This document shows positions 34,751 to 43,338 of a DNA stretch of 64,000 nucleotides, one piece after another. A model generated the notes under the pieces. It was not told the origin of the DNA, did not search any database, and saw nothing but the letters and a program-made list of their open reading frames with translations. Source of the stretch: Arenibacter antarcticus (lineage in GTDB: Bacteria; Bacteroidota; Bacteroidia; Flavobacteriales; Flavobacteriaceae). Position 1 is the first letter of the stretch; each line of letters opens with the position of its first letter. The position numbers and the translations under genes were made by a program. The DNA lies in assembly GCF_041320605.1 (NCBI RefSeq), contig NZ_CP166679.1, forward strand, positions 62,001 through 126,000. The letters are read 5' to 3'.

Positions 34751-35051
34751 AAAATAATCAAGTAGCATTTAACTGGTGCAGGTATTGATAATAATTTACT
34801 ATCCAAAAATAGGTGGATAAGAGGGGTCAAAATCACATCAAAAAATCCATCTTTAAAATTTAGAATTTCACTTTAAACGATGGCCGATAGTCACGAATAG
34901 TATATTTAATAGAATTATGCGCGCTAAAACTGGCTCAGAAAGGCGTTACATATAAGATGTCCTTTTCCTACCCCGATGCAAGCATCGGAAAATAAAAATC
35001 TCATGACATAACCATCAGAAATCTTTAGTCTGAATTAAAATTAAATTGTCT
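34751..35051. other. intergenic region after oxyR
   Basis: No gene-like frame. A short palindrome (34965-34992) is the only feature I see. Confidence 0.5.
34965..34992. repeat. short palindromic repeat, REP-like
   Basis: CCGATGCAAGCATCGG is a perfect inverted repeat with a 2-nt centre; flanking TTTTCC and GGAAAA extend the symmetry with a short bulge. It may act as a terminator of oxyR on the plus strand, but it lies about 220 bp after the stop codon. Confidence 0.5.
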
Positions 35052-35081
35052 AAAAAAAAGCCCTCTTTTATAGGGGGCTTT
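35052..35081 (-). terminator. intrinsic terminator of the 65-residue protein gene
   Basis: Read on the minus strand, AAAGCCCCC and GAGGGCTTT form a stem (with mismatch) followed by a run of Ts. It begins 4 bp after the stop of the minus-strand gene at 35085-35282. Confidence 0.8.
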
Positions 35082-35084
35082 AGA

Positions 35085-35282
35085 TCATGACTTTAAATAA
35101 ATTAGACTTTGACTTAATTCTGGTTTGTCAAAAATATAACGTTGTAACCAGAGTTTTAATTCTTCTATTTCACATGGTAGTAATCTTGTCACTGCTTTTT
35201 TTAATTCCTTACAAAATAACTTTGCGTCAAAACTAACCTTTTGCAGAACGGTTTTGGTATACTCTAACATAGCTCTTGCCAT
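35085..35282 (-). CDS. small conserved flavobacterial protein, unknown function
   Basis: A 65-residue protein beginning M-A-R-A-M-L-E-Y-T-K-T-V-L-Q-K-V-S-F-D. It is predicted all-helical and cationic with a few cysteines, no signal or membrane helix. A near-identical opening is familiar to me from short hypothetical proteins in other Flavobacteriia, and the terminator directly after it supports a real gene. Its function is not known. Confidence 0.75.
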   Translation of the reverse strand: MARAMLEYTKTVLQKVSFDAKLFCKELKKAVTRLLPCEIEELKLWLQRYIFDKPELSQSLIYLKS

Positions 35283-35919
35283 ATTTCAAAATATTTATTT
35301 AGGTTGTTACAACTAATATAACCAATTAAGCCATATATTATTACTTTCCAATCGTTAAATAATAGATAATTTGATGTTAAAGTAAGCTAAATCCTATTTT
35401 TAACTACGATTTTAGTCTCATATTCTTGTTTTTAAAATTGGCACCTAAGTTTCCGAGTTTTGTTGTTACCAGCACTGGTCACCATTAGATTTAAAACATT
35501 GTATATCAACAAATTGAACAATAACCTATTATCCCTTAGTTTTTCCATTTAAAACAACACTCTATGTATGGAATGCAGTATCAGCCCTACAGTATTATAG
35601 GCGAATGCTAAAGATTCCATCGTTTTAAGGTTCGTTAAGGATTGTACTACTATTACACTTTTCAACAACACTCTTTAAGACTACCAAATGGAAATATTGT
35701 AAACACCAGTATAACACTAATCGGAGCAGACTCCCATTAAATTCCAAACCGAAGTGCTAAAGAAAACTGGGCACATTGGACAATAATATTTCCTAAGGGG
35801 ATATTTAATTACCTATTCGTAAAACCCTAGTCTTAAGTGATATGAACAATATCTTTACCAAAAAGTGCCACCGAAACAAGGAAGTTCATGTAAATTATTA
35901 TTTTAAATTTCCGAGAACC
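35283..35919. other. 637-bp intergenic region without recognisable genes
   Basis: I see no long frame, hairpin pair, tRNA or repeat. It holds the promoter of the 65-residue protein gene and the 3' flank of msrA. A decayed gene or a noncoding RNA is possible. Confidence 0.45.
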
Positions 35920-36429
35920 TTATTGATCAATTAGCTTAGTTGCATCTACGTGCTTGTTAAATTTCTCTAATAAGATTTTTAATTTTGGCACAATATAATT
36001 TTGGCAGAATGGCTTTCCCCTATCATTAAAGTAATAGTTATGAAACATGGGATCCGAACTCTTGAAGGTTACAAATGGCAGGATTTGGGTGATCAATTTT
36101 CCTTCAAAATTCGACTGAAAACGATGTAGGGCGCTTTTCGCTCTTTCGGAGTCCAACACAGTAAATGTATACACAGCGGACCTATATTTATTGCGCATGC
36201 TATGGCCCGAAGTGGAATTATGGGTATGTAAATGAATTAAAATTAAATCCGTCAAATCTATTAGCTGCTTGTTATAATGCACCACCACTGCTTCTGAAAA
36301 GGAAATGGCCTCTCCTTCAGATGCCACAAAACCCTGAGCTACACTTGTAACTCCTTTTAAAGCCAGGAACACCGCTTCCGTACACCAATGACATCCTCCA
36401 CCAAAAGCAATTTTATCCGTATTTACCAT
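35920..36429 (-). CDS. msrA: peptide-methionine (S)-S-oxide reductase, diverged MsrA
   Basis: This 169-residue protein has G-G-G-C-H-W-C-T-E (residues 10-18), the MsrA active site in which the usual G-C-F-W-C is G-C-H-W-C; Cys13 is the catalytic position. Y-R-S-A-V-Y follows near residue 83. It reduces oxidised methionine using thioredoxin. The replacement of Phe by His and a shifted central segment (G-H-S-M-R-N-K) mark it as a diverged member. The nudK-like gene lies directly upstream on the same strand. Confidence 0.85.
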   Translation of the reverse strand: MVNTDKIAFGGGCHWCTEAVFLALKGVTSVAQGFVASEGEAISFSEAVVVHYNKQLIDLTDLILIHLHTHNSTSGHSMRNKYRSAVYTFTVLDSERAKSALHRFQSNFEGKLITQILPFVTFKSSDPMFHNYYFNDRGKPFCQNYIVPKLKILLEKFNKHVDATKLIDQ

Positions 36430-36447
36430 AAAATATTGGTCGTAGTA

Positions 36448-37035
36448 TCAAGAGGAAAATAACGCATTTATTTTGGCGTATTGAAGCAATAATATGGTTT
36501 TGGCATCTTTAATAGTACCAGTGGCAACCATTTCCAAAGCCTTTTCAAAAGTCATCTCCATCACCTCTATATTTTCGGTCTCATCGTTGGCTCCTCCCCC
36601 TTCTCCTACTTTCATTTTCGCTTCATAAGAGCCTATAAAAAAATGAAGGATTTCCGTAACGGATCCTGGGGACATATAAGATTCAAAGACCTTCTCTACC
36701 TTATCTAATTTATAACCGGTTTCTTCCTCCGCCTCTTTCTTTATACATGTTTCCGGAGCATCACCATCCAATAGTCCTGCACAAACTTCGATCATCATTC
36801 CATCTTCATTGCCATTTATATACGTTGGCATTCTAAATTGTTTGGTAAGGATAACGGTTCCCTGGCTTCTGTTGTACAATAGTATTGCGGCACCATTACC
36901 CCTGTTGTAGGCTTCTCTCGACTGTTTTTCCCAAGTACCGTCCTCCTTTTTGTATTCAAAGGTGATTTTGTTCAGCGTATACCAATTATCGGAAAGAATT
37001 TCCCTTGTAATATTTCTTACATTCTTGTTTTTCAA
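36448..37035 (-). CDS. nudK: Nudix hydrolase, GDP-mannose pyrophosphatase-like (NudK)
   Basis: This 195-residue protein has the Nudix box G-L-L-D-G-D-A-P-E-T-C-I-K-K-E-A-E-E-E-T-G near residues 107-127. The NudK-like N-terminus (V-R-N-I-T-R-E-I-L-S-D-N-W-Y-T-L) and Q-F-R-M-P-T-Y also fit. NudK hydrolyses GDP-mannose to GMP and mannose-1-phosphate; ADP-ribose activity is a common alternative. It is 18 bp upstream of msrA and co-oriented, hence a probable operon. Confidence 0.88.
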   Translation of the reverse strand: MKNKNVRNITREILSDNWYTLNKITFEYKKEDGTWEKQSREAYNRGNGAAILLYNRSQGTVILTKQFRMPTYINGNEDGMMIEVCAGLLDGDAPETCIKKEAEEETGYKLDKVEKVFESYMSPGSVTEILHFFIGSYEAKMKVGEGGGANDETENIEVMEMTFEKALEMVATGTIKDAKTILLLQYAKINALFSS

Positions 37036-37155
37036 CTCTTATTATTAATGATCAGCTGTTAAGTTAAGCTAAAATTATTACATAATCTTATACGGAATTT
37101 CAGCTTAAACCGAACACTAGCTATAAAATATATGATACTATTAATGAATACCTTT

Positions 37156-37809
37156 TTAAACCGTTACAGCCTTGTTTAAATACCTTCTAAAAGGAAGCAT
37201 TTCCCTATATACTGAAATCACTTTTTCCTTAAAGTTGAGCTCAAAAATGTCATCTTGACTAAGGGGATGCGTTACGGCAAAAGTCTTGTTTCTTAGAAGA
37301 TCTATATGGGGATGCTCATTGGAAAATCCTTTCGGAGCTTTTATAAGTCGGTGGTCCACTACCAGATCCCCAAAAGCTTTTTTAAAGCTGGTTTTGTTCA
37401 AAATTCTTTGTAATTCCTCTCCATCATAATCTATAGCATCCCTTATACTGCGTAATGTTTTGGCGTCTGGTCTCCAGATTCCACCAGCAAGCATGGACTG
37501 CCCTAAACCAATCTCTATATAAAAATCCCCTGAGTTGGGAGCCTTGTCCAAACCAGCACCAAAATGATCCTTATAAATAGGTTTGTTGGGATGGAACATT
37601 AAATTGTTATTAATTCGATTTATTCCTTTCTTACCAGGAGTTGGATAATAGTCATTGTCTAGGCTTGCTAAAGCTTGGTCCATTTCATTCAACCATTGGA
37701 TGTATTGGTCCCTGACCTCTTGGTACCATTTTCGATTTTTATCCATCCATTCCTTCGAATTGTTCTGATTGAGTTCTGTTAGAAATTGGAAGAGGTTATT
37801 AAAATTCAT
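37156..37809 (-). CDS. DUF2461 family protein
   Basis: This 217-residue protein has the DUF2461 pattern: N-N-S-K-E-W-M-D-K-N-R-K-W-Y near the N-terminus, R-I-N-N-N-L-M-F-H-P-N-K-P-I-Y-K-D-H and G-D-F-Y-I-E-I. The family is widespread, cytosolic and uncharacterised. It is expressed on its own or with the downstream nudK-msrA pair. Confidence 0.88.
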   Translation of the reverse strand: MNFNNLFQFLTELNQNNSKEWMDKNRKWYQEVRDQYIQWLNEMDQALASLDNDYYPTPGKKGINRINNNLMFHPNKPIYKDHFGAGLDKAPNSGDFYIEIGLGQSMLAGGIWRPDAKTLRSIRDAIDYDGEELQRILNKTSFKKAFGDLVVDHRLIKAPKGFSNEHPHIDLLRNKTFAVTHPLSQDDIFELNFKEKVISVYREMLPFRRYLNKAVTV

Positions 37810-37926
37810 AATTATAATAAAGCTTACTAAATTTTTAATTGATTATGGATACTATTACCCCAATGAGATGAACATGTTCTAATTGGCCTTTTTAGAAAAA
37901 ACTTCATCTTATTCAACGTAGCTCGA

Positions 37927-38724
37927 CTAAAAACGATTATCACCACCTAAAAGATCTCCAAAGCCCCCTAAAACACTACCTTCTCCTTTATCTTTCCCTC
38001 CTCTAGGAATCGATGCCAATACCCGTCCTGCAAGTCGACTAAAAGGTAACGACTGAATATAAACGGTGCCAGGCCCCCTAAGAGTGGCATAGAAAAGCCC
38101 TTCTCCTCCAAAAACGGTGTTTTTAATACCTCCCACAAATTCAATATCGTAATCCACATCTTGGGTAAACCCAATTATACATCCGGTGTCCACTTTTAAG
38201 ATTTCTCCTACTGAAAGGTTTTTTTTCGCCGTTGTACCACCTGCATGGACAAAAGCCAAACCATCGCCTTCCAGTTTTTGCATAATAAAACCCTCTCCCC
38301 CAAAAAGCCCTCGTCCCAATTTCTTAGAAAATTCGATTCCAACTGAGACCCCTTTTGCAGCACATAAAAAGGCATCTTTCTGGCAAATAAATTTTCCGCG
38401 AAATTCTGTTAAGTCAATCGGAATTATTTTCCCTGGATAGGGAGAAGCAAAACTCACCTGTTTCTTACCCTGTCCTATATTAAGAAAAACGGTCATAAAC
38501 AAGCTTTCTCCAGTTAGCAACCGTTTTCCAGCAGAGAACAGTTTTCCCAAAACTCCGGTATCCTGATTGGAACCATCACCAAAAATAGTATCCATTTTAA
38601 TATCGGAATCCATCATCATAAAACTGCCCGCTTCGGCTACTACTGCTTCTTGGGGATCTAGCTCAATTTCCACATATTGCATTTCTTCTCCGTGAATCTG
38701 ATAGTCTATTTCGTGTGCATTCAT
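37927..38724 (-). CDS. AIM24/TIGR00266 family protein
   Basis: This 265-residue protein is glycine-rich and beta-rich. The family signature regions are M-Q-Y-V-E-I-E-L-D-P-Q-E-A-V-V-A-E-A-G-S-F-M-M-M near the start, G-G-E-G-F-I-M-Q-K-L-E-G-D-G-L-A-F-V-H-A-G-G, and N-T-V-F-G-G-E-G-L-F. Members form a tryptophan-RNA-binding-attenuator-like fold; in yeast, Aim24 supports mitochondrial inner-membrane organisation. The bacterial role is unknown. Its 5' flank is AT-rich, followed by repeat element A. Confidence 0.88.
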   Translation of the reverse strand: MNAHEIDYQIHGEEMQYVEIELDPQEAVVAEAGSFMMMDSDIKMDTIFGDGSNQDTGVLGKLFSAGKRLLTGESLFMTVFLNIGQGKKQVSFASPYPGKIIPIDLTEFRGKFICQKDAFLCAAKGVSVGIEFSKKLGRGLFGGEGFIMQKLEGDGLAFVHAGGTTAKKNLSVGEILKVDTGCIIGFTQDVDYDIEFVGGIKNTVFGGEGLFYATLRGPGTVYIQSLPFSRLAGRVLASIPRGGKDKGEGSVLGGFGDLLGGDNRF

Positions 38725-38880
38725 TTTGTTTAGGTTTTAAGGTTGTGTTGTTAATGAGTGATACGCTACTACAAATTAATATTTAATGTGCTCTATTCTT
38801 CAATATATGATATCACGTAATTAAAATCCAATAATTTTGGATATAGGTAGCAAAAAAGGGCGATTTGTTACATGGTGATT

Positions 38881-39029
38881 TAAGAAAAAAGATAAAAAGG
38901 AGTGAACAGTAGCCAGTAGCCAGTAGCCAGTAGCCAGTAGCCAGTAGCCAGTAGCCAGTAGCCAGTAGCCAAAATAAATTATTTTTACATTAATTCATTG
39001 GTAAATTAACCCATTTTTACATTATAAAA
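38881..39029 (-). repeat. composite 3' repeat element A (8-mers then 7-mers)
   Basis: Read on the minus strand it begins directly after the TGA of the DUF4442 gene. Five to seven 8-bp units of the form AT(G/T)nnnnA come first (for example ATGTAAAA, ATGGGTTA, ATTTACCA), then TTTTGGCT. Nine perfect copies of the 7-mer (CAGTAGC on the plus strand, 38907-38969) follow, then a pyrimidine-rich tail. It is the only one of the five elements with exact 7-mer copies. Confidence 0.8.
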
Positions 39030-39491
39030 TCAACTTTTTACCTTGATGGTCCATTCAAAATTAAAGGTAGACACCACAATTCCCTCCTCATTAACTCCTA
39101 CAGATTTCATCCAAACAGTTTGTCCTTCCCCTGTGGCCAAGGTGTTTTTTATAGCCTCTTTAATTAGCTTACCATCCGTACAGGTAAAGGTGATCTTTCC
39201 TATCGCCTTCTTGGAGAAATTAGCGTTGTTGTTGGCTACCAACATAGAGATTTTCCGCTCACTTTTTCTAATTTGTTCCATGACCATTGCTCCGGTTGCC
39301 AATTCCGCTGCCATTCCTTGAACGGCCCAAAAAATAGATTTAAAGGGGTTTTGGTTAACCCATCTATGCCTAACGCTAACTACTGCCTTTTCTTCATCAA
39401 TATACCTTAAACGCACTCCAGTCCACCATGCGGCGGGTAGTTTAAAAAAGCAGAATGCATTAACTTTACGAGTCTTAGATGCCATGGTCAT
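39030..39491 (-). CDS. DUF4442 hotdog-fold protein (thioesterase-like)
   Basis: This 153-residue protein has a single hotdog domain. It has L-P-A-A-W-W-T-G-V-R-L-R-Y-I-D, the conserved Q-N-P-F-K-S-I-F-W-A-V-Q-G-M-A-A-E-L-A-T-G-A helix segment and a terminal F-N-F-E-W-T. DUF4442 proteins are related to acyl-CoA thioesterases, but their substrate is unknown. Translation may begin at the third residue (Met). Repeat element A starts on its stop codon. Confidence 0.82.
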   Translation of the reverse strand: MTMASKTRKVNAFCFFKLPAAWWTGVRLRYIDEEKAVVSVRHRWVNQNPFKSIFWAVQGMAAELATGAMVMEQIRKSERKISMLVANNNANFSKKAIGKITFTCTDGKLIKEAIKNTLATGEGQTVWMKSVGVNEEGIVVSTFNFEWTIKVKS

Positions 39492-39620
39492 GTATTTATT
39501 TTGAGCTAAAGTATATAAAATTGGCGAACTATTAAATGTTAATTTAAAGTTAAATCATAGTACTTGGCTTTGCATAGTACCTTCTTTTAGATATATATTT
39601 GCATAAGAAACTATTATGCC

Positions 39621-40094
39621 ATGACCAAGACCCTTAGCAAACACCAAAAAAATTTATCGGCAATTATCCATGCTGCTACTTTCTCTAAATACGTTATACC
39701 CTTTGGTAATTTTATTGTGCCATTAATCCTTTGGACAGCGTATAGGAATGACCACCAGTTTATAGACCAGAACGGCAAACAGGTACTGAACTTTCAAATT
39801 AGCTTGTTGCTGTACTCATTTGTCATTGGAATATTAACGGTGCCATTTTTCCTTGGCTTTTTGCCAAACATTTTTCACCATGGCCTATTTAACTTAAACC
39901 ATATAAACGAGTTTAACGGCCTAAACTTTAATTTCAGTGTAGATCAATTTAAATTTCTTTGGCCCTTAGGAATTGCTGGGTTTGCCCTAGTGGGACTTTT
40001 TATAGTAAACATTGTCTATACCATATTGGGGACAATACGAACTAGTGAAGGGATAAATTTTAAATATCCAATTACCATCAATTTTATAAAATAA
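39621..40094 (+). CDS. DUF4870 membrane protein
   Basis: This 157-residue protein has three or four transmembrane helices. The family hallmark is the stretch F-I-D-Q-N-G-K-Q-V-L-N-F-Q (about residues 52-64), preceded by a loop after P-L-I-L-W. It stands upstream of the PadR-PspC-DUF2807 genes on the same strand; a short GC-rich hairpin lies between. Its function is unknown. Confidence 0.85.
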   Translation: MTKTLSKHQKNLSAIIHAATFSKYVIPFGNFIVPLILWTAYRNDHQFIDQNGKQVLNFQISLLLYSFVIGILTVPFFLGFLPNIFHHGLFNLNHINEFNGLNFNFSVDQFKFLWPLGIAGFALVGLFIVNIVYTILGTIRTSEGINFKYPITINFIK

Positions 40095-40153
40095 ATACAG
40101 AAAAAAGTGCTCATCACACTAACACCAGAGTTTATTCATCAATCAAATCAATC

Positions 40154-40172
40154 CCCCCGAAATTTTCGGGGG
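40154..40172. terminator. short GC-rich palindrome between DUF4870 and PadR genes
   Basis: CCCCCGAAATTTTCGGGGG is a near-perfect palindrome with a one-base centre. It may terminate the DUF4870 transcript or be an operator for the adjacent PadR-family gene, which sits 77 bp downstream. Confidence 0.5.
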
Positions 40173-40248
40173 TTATGGCCCAACAGGCGCCAAGCTGAAA
40201 CCAAACAGCGGAAAAAACGAACAGTTAAATTATTATAATCATGAAATT

Positions 40249-40584
40249 ATGAATGTTGAAAACACAAAAGCACAAATGCGGAAGGGCGTTTTGGAATACT
40301 GTATTCTTTCTATCTTGGATGGAAAGGACAAATACACCTCTGAAATCCTAGACACCTTAAAAGACGCTAAAATGCTAGTGGTAGAGGGTACTATTTACCC
40401 CTTACTAACAAGACTAAAAAATGCGGGACTTCTCAATTATCGCTGGGAAGAATCCACCTCTGGTCCCCCAAGAAAATATTATACGCTAACAGAAACAGGA
40501 AAACTATTTCTTAAAGAACTAGATACTACCTGGGAAGAATTAAGAAATGCGACAAACCTCGTAACCAAATCAAAAATTAGCTAA
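40249..40584 (+). CDS. PadR-family transcriptional regulator
   Basis: This 111-residue winged-helix protein has the PadR pattern: Q-M-R-K-G-V-L-E-Y-C-I-L-S-I-L, E-G-T-I-Y-P-L-L-T-R-L-K-N-A-G-L-L and S-G-P-P-R-K-Y-Y-T-L-T-E-T-G. It lacks the long C-terminal helix of larger PadR proteins. It is 2 bp upstream of the PspC gene, so it probably controls this envelope operon in response to stress or a ligand. Confidence 0.92.
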   Translation: MNVENTKAQMRKGVLEYCILSILDGKDKYTSEILDTLKDAKMLVVEGTIYPLLTRLKNAGLLNYRWEESTSGPPRKYYTLTETGKLFLKELDTTWEELRNATNLVTKSKIS

Positions 40585-40586
40585 AA

Positions 40587-42344
40587 ATGAACAAGACAAT
40601 AAATATAAATCTGGCCAATTTATTCTTTCATATAGATGAAGAAGCCTATTCTAAATTACAACGTTATTTAGAGGCCATAAAACGCTCCTTCGCCAATACC
40701 AGTGGTAGTGATGAAATTATAGCGGATATAGAGGCTAGGATCGCCGAATTATTCCATGAAAAAATGGAAAATGAGCGGCAGGTAATTACCCAAAAGGAAG
40801 TAGACGAGGTAATAGGTATCATGGGACAGCCCGAAGACTATATGGTGGACGAGGATATTTTTGAGGACCAACCCAAAAGTGCCCAAAAAGCCAGTAAGGT
40901 GAAAAAATTATTCCGGGATATAGACAACAAATATATTGGAGGTGTTTCCTCCGGTCTGGGCCATTATTTTGGTATCGATGCACTCTGGGTTCGTTTGCTA
41001 TGGATCTTGTTGACCATATTTAGTTGGGGTGGTTTTATCTTTATATATGCACTGTTGTGGATCCTGATCCCTGAAGCCGTTACCACCGCCCAAAAACTGG
41101 ATATGAGAGGGGAAACTGTCAATATCAGTAACATTGAAAAAAAAGTAAAGGAAGGGTTTGACGACGTAGCCGAAAAAGTTAAAAATGTGGATTATGAAAA
41201 AGTAGGCAACCGTGTAAAAAGCGGAAGTAAGAGTTTTTTTAATACCATTGCAGATATCATCATGTTTGTTTTTAAGGTCATTGGGAAATTCATTGGGATT
41301 ATCTTAATCATAACCGGAGCTGCAGGAATCGTCTCCCTTTTTATAGGACTTTTTACCGTAGGTATCCTAGACATCATCCATATCCCAGGGATAGAATATT
41401 ATTACCTAGTAAATTCTACCAATACGCCCGTCTGGTTAGCTTCCCTACTTGCCTTCTTTGCCATTGCCATCCCATTTTTCTTTTTATTATACCTAGGGTT
41501 GAAAATTTTAGTCAACAACCTTAAATCTATCGGAAATATCGCCAAATTTAGTTTGTTGGGCCTCTGGTTGATCTCTATTATCTTACTATCCGTTTTTGGA
41601 ATACGCCAGGCTGCTGCCCATGCCTATTCTGGTAATGTAACTGTAGAGAAGGTATTGTCCTTTCAGAAACCCGACCAGCTGATAAAGATTAATTTAAAAT
41701 CTTCGAACTGGGAAGAAAACGGAAATAACATAGGTATTAATGGTATTATTCTGGATTACACTGAAAATGGCGAAGAGGTATTGGTTTTTGATGATCTTCG
41801 ACTTTATATAAAAAAGTCCAAAGATTCCCTTGCACATATAGAGATTCGAAAAAGTGCTAATGGCAGCTCCTTTAAAAATGCAACGGAAACAGCCGACAAG
41901 GTCAATTATTCATACATTATAAAGGATAACACATTACTATTGGATGATTTTCTGACGACTGCCAAAGAGAACAAATACAGAGATCAAGAGGTAAGAATCA
42001 ACCTAGCGATACCTATGGGAACAAAAGTGCAATTTGAAAATTTTCCTAAGCGATGTTGGATGTTGCGAACCAATAATAACCAGGATATGGACGGATGCGA
42101 AATAACGAACTACCTATGGACCATGAGTAAAAATGGGGAGTTGCTATGTCAGGATTGCCCTGAGTCCGAGTCCAGTTCAAAGAAGGATAGTGGTAAAGGA
42201 AAAATAATAATTAATGAGGATGGCGTGGATATCTCTATAAAAGATGGCGAAGATTCCTTTAAAATGAAGATAGGAAAGCAGGGGGTCCAGATCAATACCA
42301 ATGAAAACAAGGAACGTAACGTTACAGCTGATACAGTTCAGTAG
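40587..42344 (+). CDS. PspC domain-containing membrane protein
   Basis: This 585-residue protein has an N-terminal segment of about 100 residues (R-Y-L-E-A-I-K-R-S-F). The PspC domain follows (about 105-185: N-K-Y-I-G-G-V-S-S-G-L-G-H-Y-F-G-I-D). Several further transmembrane helices and a C-terminal soluble region of about 230 residues come next, ending in a charged tail with D-G-V-D-I-S-I-K-D-G-E. PspC proteins respond to membrane stress in other bacteria. The C-terminal part resembles the DUF2807-like beta structures; function is not established here. Confidence 0.9.
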   Translation: MNKTININLANLFFHIDEEAYSKLQRYLEAIKRSFANTSGSDEIIADIEARIAELFHEKMENERQVITQKEVDEVIGIMGQPEDYMVDEDIFEDQPKSAQKASKVKKLFRDIDNKYIGGVSSGLGHYFGIDALWVRLLWILLTIFSWGGFIFIYALLWILIPEAVTTAQKLDMRGETVNISNIEKKVKEGFDDVAEKVKNVDYEKVGNRVKSGSKSFFNTIADIIMFVFKVIGKFIGIILIITGAAGIVSLFIGLFTVGILDIIHIPGIEYYYLVNSTNTPVWLASLLAFFAIAIPFFFLLYLGLKILVNNLKSIGNIAKFSLLGLWLISIILLSVFGIRQAAAHAYSGNVTVEKVLSFQKPDQLIKINLKSSNWEENGNNIGINGIILDYTENGEEVLVFDDLRLYIKKSKDSLAHIEIRKSANGSSFKNATETADKVNYSYIIKDNTLLLDDFLTTAKENKYRDQEVRINLAIPMGTKVQFENFPKRCWMLRTNNNQDMDGCEITNYLWTMSKNGELLCQDCPESESSSKKDSGKGKIIINEDGVDISIKDGEDSFKMKIGKQGVQINTNENKERNVTADTVQ

Positions 42345-42493
42345 TAGTTCGCTACAATTCGGTAACCACATGGAACCCAATTCAAATAAAAAATTATAAT
42401 TTTAAGTAGTAGAACAATTAACATATTCAGTTAATCAGATCCAAGTCCTTTTCTTTTAAAGATAAGTGGTATTGGCTCACAACAACAACCATC

Positions 42494-43219
42494 ATGACAA
42501 CATTAGCAAGAATAACGATTGCCTTAATCCTTGCCCTTCTATTTTCTTCCTGCGGTTTCGATATTAATTTTGGTAACGGTAAAAAAGGAAACGGAAATAT
42601 AGAGGAGGATCAGCGTACAGTTAGCGGGGACTTTTCCGGCGTATCGGCTTCCGAAGGCCTAGACGTGTATATTACTCAAGGTACAGATTATGAAATTCTA
42701 GTAGAAGCCGATGAAAACGTTATTGATTTAATCGCGACCGAGTTAAAAAATGGAGTTTTACAAATCCATACCATTAAAAACATTGGTAGGGCGACCAAAA
42801 AGATTTATGTCACCTTGCCTGAGATCACCGTTTTAAAAACTTCAAGTGGGGCAGACCTAATTGCAAAAAGCGCTGTTCGGGCAGAAACTATTCAATTAAA
42901 TGCCAGTAGTGGTTCTGAATTACAAATAGACGATCTTAACGCGGATAAAGTAAGTGCAAATACCAGTAGTGGGGCAGATTTAAAAATAGCTGGTCAGGCA
43001 ACTACCTTTTATAGTAATGCCAGCAGCGGTTCAGCCATAAAGGCTTCCGATTTAACTACTGCTGTTTGTCGGGCCAACGCCAGTAGTGGCGCTCGTATTA
43101 CCGTTAATGTTACCGAATCCCTGTCTGCAGATGCTAGTAGTGGGGCAGATATTCAATATACTGGAAATGCGAAGGTAGAAGGAAAAAGATCGAGTTCTGG
43201 AAGCGTTAGGCAATTATAA
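42494..43219 (+). CDS. DUF2807 head-GIN-domain lipoprotein
   Basis: This 241-residue protein has a lipobox (L-L-F-S-S-C), then the DUF2807 domain. G-V-S-A-S-E-G-L-D-V-Y-I-T-Q-G is the usual opening, and five or six repeated turns of about 20 residues follow with the word A/T-S-S-G-A/S. The repeats imply a beta-solenoid. These proteins face the periplasm or outside and are commonly coupled to PspC/PadR genes in Bacteroidetes. A perfect palindrome lies 40 bp after the stop. Confidence 0.9.
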   Translation: MTTLARITIALILALLFSSCGFDINFGNGKKGNGNIEEDQRTVSGDFSGVSASEGLDVYITQGTDYEILVEADENVIDLIATELKNGVLQIHTIKNIGRATKKIYVTLPEITVLKTSSGADLIAKSAVRAETIQLNASSGSELQIDDLNADKVSANTSSGADLKIAGQATTFYSNASSGSAIKASDLTTAVCRANASSGARITVNVTESLSADASSGADIQYTGNAKVEGKRSSSGSVRQL

Positions 43220-43259
43220 TAGCCCACGGTAAGTAATAAATTAACAGCCTACCCAAACG

Positions 43260-43293
43260 GTGAGAACCCATTGAAATTTCAATGGGTTCTCAC
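43260..43293 (+). terminator. 34-bp perfect palindrome (terminator)
   Basis: GTGAGAACCCATTGAAA is followed directly by its reverse complement with no extra loop, then an A/T-rich stretch. A hairpin with a four- to six-base loop would form at the centre. It probably ends the PspC-DUF2807 transcript. Confidence 0.78.
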
Positions 43294-43338
43294 ATTATAT
43301 ACATCTTCTTTCTTTATATTCGTTTTTAAAATCATGCT

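Noticed and set aside
38907-38970. Tandem CAGTAGC array as a CRISPR
   Set aside because: Units are 7 bp and contiguous with no spacers, and no cas gene is nearby; it is part of composite element A.
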